From: Absidia repens | Taxonomy: Eukaryota > Mucoromycota > Mucoromycetes > Mucorales > Cunninghamellaceae | Reading direction: 5' to 3' | Assembly: GCA_002105175.1 (NCBI GenBank) | Contig: MCGE01000015.1 | Location: 310,001-374,000 of the forward strand | DNA: 64,000 bases | In this document: positions 12,011 to 22,024 of the stretch, piece after piece | Position numbering within the stretch: the first letter of the stretch is position 1 | Layout: every line of letters starts with the position of its first letter | The notes under the pieces: generated by a model | The model's input: only the letters and a program-made list of their open reading frames with translations | What the model was told of the DNA's origin: nothing | Database searches by the model: none | Made by a program: the position numbers and the translations under genes

Positions 12011-12802
12011 GCTTGATGAAACATCTATCCTGAAGGGCATTGGCGTCGTTGGGTGTTAAAGGCCACTTAATATCAAAGGGAGCCGTATTGCTCCTCCATC
12101 AATTATATTACTGAATCAATACTATTCCAGAAGTGTAGTCGTCATAATAAGCTATCCCCCCGTTCTTCCCTCCCATTTTTAAGAGCTAGTGACTGATTCG
12201 CGATTGTAGGTTGCCCCATTCCCTCTTCACCGCTCCTATTAATCAATTTATGCTGTGTCAACTGTGTAGTCTCCCCTAAAAAAATATTATAACCGTCACT
12301 ATACTGGACATACTATATATATGCACAGTTCTCTATTTTTATTGTTGCGCCCAAAAATTCCCACTAAAAGTTCGAAAAACTAGATCTATTGAAGTGCAAG
12401 TTTTGTGGGATTGGATTAGATGTGTTCCTGACATGATAACATTCAGTTGTCTTCAAGCGGTGATTCAAAAAGACCGGTATTATTTTTCATTTGCATAAAG
12501 AAATTAAATCTAGGTACAAGTCATGAAATAGACAAAAATTCTTTGTCGAAGCATCTACTTAAAATAGCTATTAAAATACAATCGTCATTTTTACCCAATT
12601 ATGTCACAATCTAGATAAAGAAATACAGTATGGACAAAAAAGGTTGGCTCAATCATATTTCATGAAGCAATACACACACACGCACACAAATAACAAATCA
12701 CGATAGTATTGTAAACATTCTTTATTCAACTTTTGCAAGAATAGTCATCAATATCTATTATAATAAACAATAAAATAATATGCTAAATATACTAGAGCTA
12801 AA

Positions 12803-13300
12803 CTACAAATTGGGATTCTTGGGTTGCAAAATGCGATCAGCTTTCGCTTGCTTGTTTATGGTTTTGGTGCTTTGGGGCTTGGAGGAGGAGGAAGGATATG
12901 TTTTTGATAACATAGGTGGTGCCTGTTTCAAACCATCTTGTTTAACTGGCGATTGCTGGTTAACAGATATTAGATGAGGTTGTAATAAAGAGGGTTGATT
13001 TGGATCGATCACCACCATTCCCAGGGGATTCTGTTGAATAACCCTGTCCCAATCCACACTGGGGCGATCCATATTTCGCGTTTCCCAGTTCTCCAAAAAT
13101 AAATTATCCTCCTCCTTTTCGGCGGCATTGTTGTCCTTTGACATTTCCTTATGTTTTTCATAAGCAGTAATGAAGTAATGGGCAAGATCATCCTCTAGAT
13201 CAGTGTCGGGCGTCCATGAATAAAGGGGACTATCAACATCCTCTATACACAACCCATCCATCATCAACAACATATCGTCTATATCATCGTCGTTAGTCAT
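12803..13300 (-). CDS. Hypothetical acidic protein
   Basis: Single-exon ORF of 165 residues from ATG at 13300 (MTNDDDIDDMLLMMDG). The N-terminal half is acidic and mostly ordered-looking (LYSWTPDTDLEDDLAHYFIT, then AYEKHKEMS). It is followed by ENWETRNMDRPSVDWDRVIQ and a Ser/Lys/Gln-rich tail ending QPKNPNL. I recognise no family. The longer upstream reading would add an implausible Tyr/Cys/Phe-rich stretch, so the internal ATG is preferred. It sits only about 146 nt downstream of the UFD1-like stop on the same strand, so its promoter must be short or overlap that gene's 3' UTR. Confidence 0.6.
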   Translation of the reverse strand: MTNDDDIDDMLLMMDGLCIEDVDSPLYSWTPDTDLEDDLAHYFITAYEKHKEMSKDNNAAEKEEDNLFLENWETRNMDRPSVDWDRVIQQNPLGMVVIDPNQPSLLQPHLISVNQQSPVKQDGLKQAPPMLSKTYPSSSSKPQSTKTINKQAKADRILQPKNPNL

Positions 13301-13446
13301 CACCAAAACAAAACAGAGGCGAAGATAATAAGAGACAAAAATACAACAACAATAATAATATAAATAGTAATAAAAACAAAAAGGGCGTAATGCCAAAAAA
13401 AAAAAATTGGAAGATCCATCCAGCATTGTTTCATTCAAAGTCAGCT

Positions 13447-15799
13447 TCATTTTATTGATTTTTGAGGGGCATTTCTATCTAACCATGATTTTGATCTATC
13501 TAAATCTTCTTCTTCACTTTCTAAAGCCTTGATACACCAATCCAATCCATACGATCCACCACTGGAAGTGAAAAGCGTTTCAGCCAAGAAGCGTATCCGA
13601 GTCACTTTAGCATCCACACATAGATTGAGCTCTGGTCGAGGCGTAGGCATCGCCAATTGGACAGTAAGTTTCTTGATGATCGGAATTAAAGCACTCGCCG
13701 CCAGGTTTGCATCTTGTGGAGAATTGGATCCTGTCGCACAATACTAGAAGAAGAAGAAGAAAAAAAGAAAAGAAAAGCGCTTGTCAGTCTATTTGCTCTA
13801 AATCTTTTATTTTCTATGAATCCTTTACCTTGTTTTGGCACCAAGAATGGCCACACCCAATAGTCATTTGCCCATGTAATTTTCTAACCACCCTTTGTAC
13901 CAATTTGACATTTTTTGGATCGTCTTCCGTCACCCAGAATGGTCCAAAACAGTATTGACATAACCCTAATCGATTGTTGGTCTTGGGACGAGTACATTGT
14001 TGATTGTTGCAGAGTGGTGGTAATTTTTGATTCTGCCGTGTGACTTGGTGAATCTTGGCATGAACTGGAACGTCTTTGATGGTGATTGATTTTTGGCATT
14101 TTTGGCATGTGATTGTTCGTGATCCGCAGTAGCTTTCATGACCATGTAGTCCCAAGAGTCTGTCCCGTGCATCTGTCGAAACTGGTCCCTGTGCTACCAA
14201 GTTCTACAAGGTACACCCCCACAAAAAAAAAAAAGGGTCAGTCATACTAGTTGACTATATCATATCCGGCGTACTCATTTTTGATCAATAATACTTACGT
14301 GACAATAGCGACAAGTAATCAAACGTCCAGAGCATGTAGTTTGTCGATGTTCAGCCAGTGCAGGTAGAGAAGGTACCGTTGTATGTTCATCGCATTGATC
14401 ACAAAAGTGTTTGGTGTGAAAATAATCCATGTGTTTCGCTTTCCCATCCAAAGAGTCCCCATGTGTATCGCACTGATCACAATGCCAATGTTGTTGTTGT
14501 TGCTGCTGAGTATCACCGCCATCGTTCTTCTTGAAGACCTTGCCACAACCCCATGGACAAATCACATTATTTCGTAAGCAGAAGTTTTCATGTAGTTGTA
14601 ACGTTCGTTCCGGTACCCAAGCTTGACAATTCCCACATTGTGTCTTCCCTGTTGTGTCTTCCTCCATTGTTGTGTCATTTCCTGTGGATGTCATGTCTAA
14701 CGTTGCTGAAGCTGTCCAGGATACCACACAATCACTGTATGCATGAACACCTACATATATCACTCCATTATTTCCTTTTGCCGAATCCACTATCAGTTGT
14801 CGTTCACCTCCTGATGATAAATCCCCCCATATATAGTTGTCAATAGTTGGTCGTCGATCCAATCCAACCACCAGATCTAAGAAAAGCCAAAAAAAAAAAA
14901 AACAAAAAAAAACAAAGTAGAGGTCACCTTTGATGAGTAACGTATGGCATATATACACTTATCGTTTTTGTGGTCGTCTTACCTGCTTCACCAAGAGTAG
15001 CCTTGAGAGTGATTGTAAACTGAGACCATTTTTTCAAGTTCAATGACCAATATCGATACTCGTTTCTTGCGACGGACACATCCTGAATATGCTGATCTAA
15101 GTTGACTTGAGGTATTTGTTCTGTTGAAGAAATAGGGGTGGTCGCGGGAGAGTGGGAGGAGGAGGAAGAAGAAGAAGAAAAAGAAGAGGCAGTCAGAGCA
15201 GAAGTATCATTGCTTGTAATAATATTTGTAGATTGGTAAGGCTCTAAGTCCACTTCAAGATCGGTATCATTCACTCCAACGGCTTGATCAGGTTTCAGAT
15301 CGACCACAAGGAAAGGGTATCGCTGAGATCCATAACGGCAGGTCAGTGTTTGGCCAATAGTAAGAGTGTTGTAATGTTGACGTAGGTGAGATTCTAGAGC
15401 AGCACGATAGTCCATAATTTCTTGATAATTGTTTGTCAGCGGTTGCAGCTTCGTCCAAGTGCCTTTTGCCAGCACCTTCCATTGCACTACGATTCTTTGT
15501 TGCTGCTGCTGCTGCTGTTGTCGTTGTTCCGATGAGGTTGTAAATCCAAGAGAAGACATTATCCATGTGGGGACCGAGGCAGTATCATCGTCATTGGAAA
15601 ATTCCTTGACACCGCCATGAAGTACCTTATGAGGATAGTGTGGATGACGCAGGGCAAACGTCATGGGAGAAGAAAGATCGGTGCCTTTTGATAAATCCAG
15701 GAGTTCTTGGAGTGCCGAGGAAGGTAAGATTAGTTTGTCACCATCATTCAAGCTAGTGTCTTCCTTTACAATGAATGTTTTTGTCCAATTGAAGTTCAT
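13447..15799 (-). CDS. UFD1-domain protein with C-terminal zinc fingers
   Basis: Exons 15799-14983, 14876-14299, 14203-13829 and 13743-13447 join in phase to 688 residues. Residues 1-180 follow the UFD1 N-terminal fold: GDKLILPSSALQELLDLSKG, HGGVKEFS, VPTWIMSSLGF, TKLQPLTNNYQEIMDYRAAL and PFLVVDLKPDQAV. A Ser-rich insert and a further beta domain follow. Then comes a TRAF/C2H2-like zinc region (CGNCQAWV..., HWHCDQCDTHG, CDQCDEH, CRYCHVSI, CQKCQKSI) and a Cys/His-rich end (GCGHSWCQNKYCATG). UFD1 proteins bind Cdc48/p97 and ubiquitin in ER-associated degradation. Fungi also have this longer zinc-finger version, whose role is less clear. Start ATG 15799 was chosen because the six codons upstream begin with TTG. 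It is divergently transcribed from the response regulator. Confidence 0.85.
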
Positions 15800-16082
15800 G
15801 TACGTATAGGGAGTCAAATGTCAATACGAAATAAAATAAAATAAACTGGGAAAGAGAGGCAAGGAAAAGAAGGGAAAAGAAATCGGTAAAAAAAATAAGC
15901 GAAATTTTTGGAGGCCAGCCGCTGAGTAAGTTTCTTATTTCCAGAATGCACCATTTTTTTTTGCATAATCCGATTGATCGACGATTTTACTCATCCAGGT
16001 CAGGTTAAAATGGCATGATGATTGAATGATATATTTATCCGCCGGTGCACATGGCTGTCGCACCCACATCCCACATTGCACT

Positions 16083-16129
<47 letters not shown>

Positions 16130-16219
16130 CGCCAATAATATAATATATTAAAATTGAACTGTCTTTTGTTGTTGGTTTTTTTTTCCTTCTTCTCAATATC
16201 ATATCATACCATATTAATA
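15800..16219. promoter_or_regulatory. Shared divergent promoter (UFD1-like / response regulator)
   Basis: The 420-bp gap between two divergent start codons contains an uninterrupted T-run of about 41 (16085-16125) and TATA-like ATAATATAATATATT at 16136-16150. A poly(dA:dT) tract of this length would be expected to exclude nucleosomes; that function is inferred. Confidence 0.55.
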
Positions 16220-16832
16220 ATGCTGGATTCATACCATCATTCCTCTTTAAAACAAGAGTCATCATCGCCGTCACCGTCACCAACCTCTTCCAATTCAACT
16301 AGCACTACAATGACAAATTCATCACTTGTATCATATTCACTCGACATACTTTTAGTGGATGACAATCCTATCAATCTTCAATTGTTGGGAAAAGCGTTGC
16401 TCAGTATTTTTACCGTTCGAAGATTAGATTTGGCTTATGATGGTTATCAGGCTTTAAGACTGCTTGAACATAGACATTACAACGTACTACTACTGGATAT
16501 TGATATGCCCGGCATAGATGGAATAGAAACAACCCAATACATACGAAGGCAACCATCATCGTCGATAGCACATGTGTTGGACGCAAATAGGTCCATACCG
16601 ATTGTGGCTGTTACCACCAATGATTCAGTGGAAGCACGCCACTTGTACCAAAAAGTAGGCATTGTAAGTGGACCGGTTTGTTTTCATTTCCATAAATGGC
16701 ATCTTGTGTGGAAATCATATCTCTTGACTCTTTTTATTTTTATTTCTATCATAGGACGCATGTCTTGGCAAACCAATCATAATCAGTCAATTAAAATCCC
16801 AGCTATTGGGTTTATTGGACCTGTCCCCATAA
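16220..16832 (+). CDS. Stand-alone response-regulator receiver protein
   Basis: Two exons, 16220-16663 and 16755-16832, give 173 residues. A Ser/Thr-rich leader of about 40 residues precedes a receiver domain: acidic pair in LLVDDNP (Asp47-Asp48), phospho-acceptor Asp93 in LLDIDMPGIDG, the conserved Thr region in IPIVAVTTND, and the conserved Lys in ACLGKPI (about Lys154), which only appears after the intron is removed. Retaining the intron gives a false longer C-terminus. No output domain is present, so it resembles single-domain regulators of His-Asp phosphorelays such as those feeding the Hog/Sty1 MAPK pathway. Which kinase it serves is unknown. Confidence 0.9.
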
Positions 16833-17374
16833 AAGCCCTCCACAAACTCATTTCTATATGTTAACATATATACCTCTTCTATATATCATACTTTGTAAAT
16901 AAAATACTATATCATTTATATCCTGTATACATAGTGAATGACAAATGCTCTTGTTTTCTCCGGTGCACTTTTGATCTATTGGGTGTCACACTGGAGATTG
17001 TTGAGGTGTAGTTTTTGATGAAATGAAATCTCCTCCCCACCGTGTCGCATCTTAATAAGCCACATCTTGGGGTTAACTGCGTCAGTTTGAGCCTCTTTTT
17101 TTTTTTTTTTTAATCATACCAAACCCAAAATAAAATAGAATAAAACAATATCGAGGTAGATATACACAACATGTCTAGGATAGTAGAGGTTAGAATGGTG
17201 GTGCGCCTTAGATTGATTGGTATGAATTGGAGAGCGAAAAGAGGACTACGTTTCATATTAAGCGACTTGAACTGTCAAGCAGCGCAAACTATGCTCTGCA
17301 AACTATGCTCTCTAGTAACAGTTACATGTACAACACGATATATGTTTATTTATATCACTGGTCTCGCAGGGAAA

Positions 17375-18235
17375 TTGCTTTCTTCGATAATAAGTGATTT
17401 AAGAATGTCAACTAGTACCTGGGTGTTTACGAGGGAAAAGTAGTAGTTGGGGAACTAAAAAGTGGATATTTGATTGAACAATCACAAAACAGATACAAGA
17501 GTGGCATTGTGTACTGTTTAATGGGTCAGAAGATGATAATAATAATAATAATAAAAAAAGGACATGTTTTATTGACGTATATTTGGGTAGACTTTAAAGC
17601 TAAAGGCGACGGGTTCATTGTAACAAGGGATTCAATGAATGAGTCTATTGGAAAAAAGTTGAGGGTGACTAATGTAAAAAGAGTCAACAGTAATCTAAAG
17701 ACACATTTATAAAGTAGGAGTTAATAAACTATAAAACACATGAGAAAAAGTAAAGCGCAATATTTTATTGAAGCGTCGTAACGGGCAATACTAATCTTAG
17801 GGATCCGTAGTAAAACCCTCCCAGAAAAGAAACAGGGATCACTCGTACACGACATGAGAGAAAACAATGGAACATTTTTCGTTAAATTAGGTAGAAGAGA
17901 CATACTTTATTTAAATATAGATACATTCTATGTACAAACTAACACTAAGCTAAGCTAATGATGGCTCTAAAGCTAACTAATGGGGATTCTAAATCCTGAA
18001 TCCAAAATGAAAGGGTTTCCCCATGCATCTTGGTAATCCCTGATCTGAAAACCTTTCTAAACTAGTCCTGATACTAATCCAAGTCCACCATAACCCCATA
18101 TAAGTTGAATGGGAGAGATAAAGAAAAAAAAAAAAAAAAAAGAAAGAAAGAAAAGAAATGAAAAGAAAGAGAGAGAAAATAAAACTTGGCGAAAATAAAA
18201 TTCACGTGTGCGGGATTTGAAATGTTCTCCGGGAC
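17375..18235 (-). repeat. Dispersed repeat family, copy C (subtype I core)
   Basis: Read on the minus strand: upstream box near 18200-18225 (CATTTCAAATCCCGCACACG followed by TGAA), CT-rich leader, core at about 18100-17985 with GATGCATGGGGAAACCCTTT, AATAAA near 17913, and a 3' module to about 17375 sharing ATCACTTATTAT with copy D. Confidence 0.8.
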
Positions 18236-18905
18236 GCTTGCAGAACTGCGGCTCTGACCATTTCCCTAGAGATATTTGCGATAACCTTTTTCATTCGATA
18301 AAAAACCATAAGATACAGTTCCAAAAAACTGCTTTATAGCCTGATATTGTGTGACTGCATACATAAGCATAAAGGTATCACCCATATACTAGCGATGCAA
18401 TTTTGTTTGTTGATATTTCCATTATGGGGCCCTGATGTAACAGGTCAGAAAAAAAAAAGTGACTCTCCGGGCTCCGGGACCTCTATCATTTTAGGAAAGA
18501 CCACCAATAATATTGATAATGATAATAAAAATGACCATTGATGGTTGTGAGGTGATGACGAAGATGATGGTCGAGTTAGGATATAATCAACCTTGATCAT
18601 CATGAAGCGTGGTGACGGGGATTAAAAAATAAAATTTGGAAAATCAGGAACGATATGGTTTTTTGAAATGACAGTAACTATCAGCCTTCTTTTTTTTTTT
18701 TAATTATCACCGTCATTGTCCCATTGTTTATTAAACAATTAAGCTAAACCTACTTATGGACTTGATGGAATTATTGCTGGAATGAATTATTCGTCAATAC
18801 AAGTGGAGTGACACAAGAAAGAACGGGTGGAATTAATAATGAGTTCACTGCTTGGTTTAGTAATTTTGAATATTTTGTATCCTCGCCACAATAATTTCCA
18901 GTAAC

Positions 18906-18912
18906 TATAAAT
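18906..18912 (+). promoter_or_regulatory. TATA box of the 3D-like secreted protein gene
   Basis: TATAAAT lies about 130 nt upstream of the ATG at 19045, followed by a C-run and a pyrimidine-rich leader. Its spacing suits a core promoter. Confidence 0.5.
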
Positions 18913-19044
18913 CCCCCCCTCTTGCTAGAGTTCTTTTCTTTCTTTTTTTTTTTTTTTCTACTGCAGACGTTGATCGTTATCACCATATTTTTCTTACTCT
19001 AGAACAGCACAGAGCAGGTTTCTCATCTCAATTCAAAAAACAGC

Positions 19045-19941
19045 ATGATTTTTACTTTATACAATTCCATTTTTATCATGGCGATCGTCCTGGTGATTGT
19101 CACCAATTCAGTTCAAGCTGGACCCATTGAAGGTCGTGGGCTTTCAAGTTGTTATAAGCATGCAAGGTTGACATTGTAAGGGCAAACCAAAAGCAGAAAC
19201 CCCCCCCCACTCTGAGATTGGAAGCCGCATGATTAATTTTTTTTTTTTTTTGTCGTCATGTAGCTACTGGATTCCTAAAGAAGGTGACAAAGACATGACA
19301 AATGACGGCTCATCTGTAGTACTCAATGGCCCCAAAACAGAAACCTTGGAAGGAGACAATGGTAAATCCATTGCCAAAGTATCTGAAACAACCTACGAGG
19401 TACAGTATTTCCTCCCACCCACAAATAAAAAACAACAACTCCCTGTTGACTCTTTACATACACTGACGCGACCTTTTTTTTTTTTTTTTTTTTTGTGTTC
19501 TGTTTTTATTGACAGAAATTTCAAATGGAAGGTACAGGTCTTTTAAAAAGTGGCGTGATGGTCAATCTTGGCTCGAGCAAAGATACATTTATCAAGGTGA
19601 ATCGTAAAACGGATCCGTATGGCCTGGGATCAGACAGCAACCCATTGGAACCCTGGGTCAGTGTGGCATCGAATGATCTCAAGAGGGGTACACGGTTATA
19701 TGTGAAGCAGCTTGACGGGGTCAAACTGCCTGATGGCAAGGTGCACAATGGCTGTGTCCGTGTCGACGATCAAGGTTGGAGCTTTGGTAGCTGTCAGCTC
19801 GATTTCTTTACCTTGCAATTCTCCGCCTACAAGATCTTACAGAAAAAAATCCCATCCAAGGTCACCGTCACTCAGAAAAATTGTAAAATACTCAACTATG
19901 TAACGAGCGAAGTCAAAGCATGGGCTGTCTTAAAAAAGTGA
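19045..19941 (+). CDS. Secreted 3D/double-psi barrel-like protein
   Basis: Three exons, 19045-19175, 19264-19399 and 19516-19941, give 230 residues. Residues about 1-29 are a signal peptide (IFIMAIVLVIVTNSVQA). The first donor is GTAAGG at 19176, the only strong donor whose phase restores LTFYWIPKEGDKD. The C-terminal half holds RGTRLYVKQLDGVKLPDGKV and HNGCVRVDDQGWSFGSCQLD, matching the 3D-type barrel pattern (basic strand, then G-C-h-x-V-D-D-x-G and a terminal Asp). Bacterial 3D domains occur in MltA-type lytic transglycosylases; fungal secreted homologues exist but substrates are not established. It is transcribed convergently with SET9. Confidence 0.75.
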
Positions 19942-22024
19942 TCCCGCCATTCATTTTGATGATTGCTTTGATTTTGTTTTTTGTACCATTCATGTAAAAA
20001 AAAAAAGAAAGAAAGAAAAAACTCCCATCTGTTGTATGTATATGTAACTGTACAAAATATCATAAATAAATAAACAAGAGTCGAAGTTAAAGTTATATAT
20101 AAAAAAAAAGGAGGCGTGTTGTTATGCTGTTGATTGCTTAATCAGGAACAGGACTATTTTTATAATAAGTGATCTAAGGCTGCCAAACAGTGCCTGGGGC
20201 TTTGGGTGGAAAAGTAGCCATAGTCAGTGAACTAAAAGGCACAGTGTTTAGTAGGACACCCATAAAATAATTACAATAGCGACATCATTCACTTTTAAAT
20301 GAATCCGAATATTTGAGTAAAAGGTATCTTTTATTGAAGAATATTGGTGGTACTAAAGCTAAAGACGAGGGATTCATTGTAACAAGGGATTGAGTGAAAG
20401 GATCTACTGGAGGACGGATAAGGGATACTAATGTGAGATTTAGGGAAAGTAATGTAAAGGGCCAGTTGTAAAAAGTGATTTAATATACTGTAGAATACTA
20501 TACATAGAATTTAATAGAGATATATTTTATTCAAACATATATTCAAACTATGGACGCAATAATACTATACTAAGCTAATGAAGGCTCCAAAAAGCCAACT
20601 AATGGTGCCTTCAGATCTTAGATCCAAAATGAAAGCGTTTCCCCATGCATCTTGTAATCCCTGAGCTGAAAACCCTTCTAAACCTGGTACTATTCTAAGT
20701 CCAACATAACCTCAGAGAAGTTGAATGGTGAAAAAAAAAAAAGAAGGGAAAAAAATAATCTAAAAGAAAGAAAGCCGAAAAAAAAAATAAGGAAGGCGGG
20801 AGAGAGAAAAAATAAACATTTTCACGTGGGCGGGATTTGAAATGACATTGTTTTGTGGTCATCTGCCAGAATGTATTGATATTTTTTTCGTGGATACCCC
20901 TCTTTATTTCCCTTCTTCCTAAAAGCAGCACCACAGAACAACAAAAATTAAAGTGGTTTCTGTTATAATGGTAGTAGTCACTGCCATTCAAAATTGCCAT
21001 CATGGTTGTTCTTTTTTAATGATGTCTTTGCAGAAGAGATGGACCAAATCTGTCTAGTTTGGTGAACTTTCGTCGTGGAAACGGCTTCCCGTTTACGATT
21101 AAACTAGTTTATCCGCCATTATGTTTATTTTATAACAAGATATCCCCCGCATTGCTATATACTCATCCACACACATATCCCTAATACATGCATGTATAGA
21201 TTTGCGCCATATTATTACCAATAGACCAATCTAGTTTAGTTGTTATAATTTATATCTTCATCTAAATAAAATATATCTTATATTTTTGCTTTTACGTTGT
21301 ATTTTGTAAGTTTAGTTAGTCTTGCCGAATGCGTTTACCCATAATGTATAGTACTTGTGGGTGCAAGAAGCAAAAAAAGGGATCAGGTATGAGACAACGT
21401 CGATCAATTGCCATGGCTGCCCCGGGCACGCCTCGGCACGCAGACTGGGTTTCTAAATGATATGTGAGTGAGAGAGGATTTTATTGAATGGTTTTAGAAA
21501 ATGAACGTGGTGGATGCTTGAAAAAGAATGCGAAAGGATGTATGAAAAAATAATACCGTCGTCAGCAACGCACGCATGATTGAAACACACCAGAAAGGAT
21601 TTCTTTTTCGCGAAAACATTCCTTTTATATACATATATATATATATATAAAACAAGCCAAACCAACCTCGTAACTCATTCCCTTTTCATCTATACTACAT
21701 ATCATATTGCTATGTAAGATAAATATCCTTCGCATTTTCCCTGAGACCCCCTTTTCTTTTTTTAACATTCTTGCTGAACCGCCGTCCCATATATAGCAAC
21801 CGTCATGTAAAAATAAAAGTCAATGTCAAATGATGAATTCTGTACAATAATTTTATTCAAATATGTAAAAAAAAAAAAAAAAAAAGAAAGGGTGACTAAA
21901 GACTAAAGAAGAAAGGAGGAGAGAGTGCAGGTGGATTTTTTTCAGGTATATACAAATGATAAGTGATCGAGAAGGAGAGCGGGAAACGGGGGGGGGGGAC
22001 GGGAAAATAACATAAACAAGTGGA
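19942..22024. other. Intergenic with repeat D
   Basis: 3' flanks of two convergent genes. It contains repeat copy D (about 20150-20860) and assorted A/T runs, including an A-run near 21868-21885. No supported gene. Confidence 0.6.
20150..20860 (-). repeat. Dispersed repeat family, copy D (subtype I core)
   Basis: Minus-strand reading: box CATTTCAAATCCCGCCCACG followed by TG (about 20820-20843), CT-rich leader, core at 20710-20600, AATAAAATATATCTC, then the 3' module with CAGTAGATCCTTTCACTCAA and GAATCCCTCGTCTTTAGCTT, ending near ATCACTTATTAT at about 20165. This is probably the most complete copy. Confidence 0.85.

Larger units (their letters stand above)
9712..12802. other. Gene-poor region with repeat B and exon-like fragments
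   Basis: No complete gene can be built. It contains repeat copy B (about 11300-12010), a TA microsatellite near 10982-10996, and several minus-strand exon-like pieces at about 10366-11224 (separate entry). A short (AC)n run lies near 12672-12688. Confidence 0.5.
16833..19044. other. Intergenic with repeat C and promoter of the 3D-like gene
   Basis: It holds repeat copy C (about 17375-18235), a directly repeated AACTATGCTCTGCA segment near 17288-17312, an ATA-rich run at 17539-17552, and the promoter of the gene at 19045. No coding exon is supported. Confidence 0.55.

Noticed and set aside
17171..17712. Two plus-strand ORFs of 80-90 codons in the 17 kb region
   Set aside because: Their composition is unlike the coding genes, and they overlap the antisense of repeat copy C.
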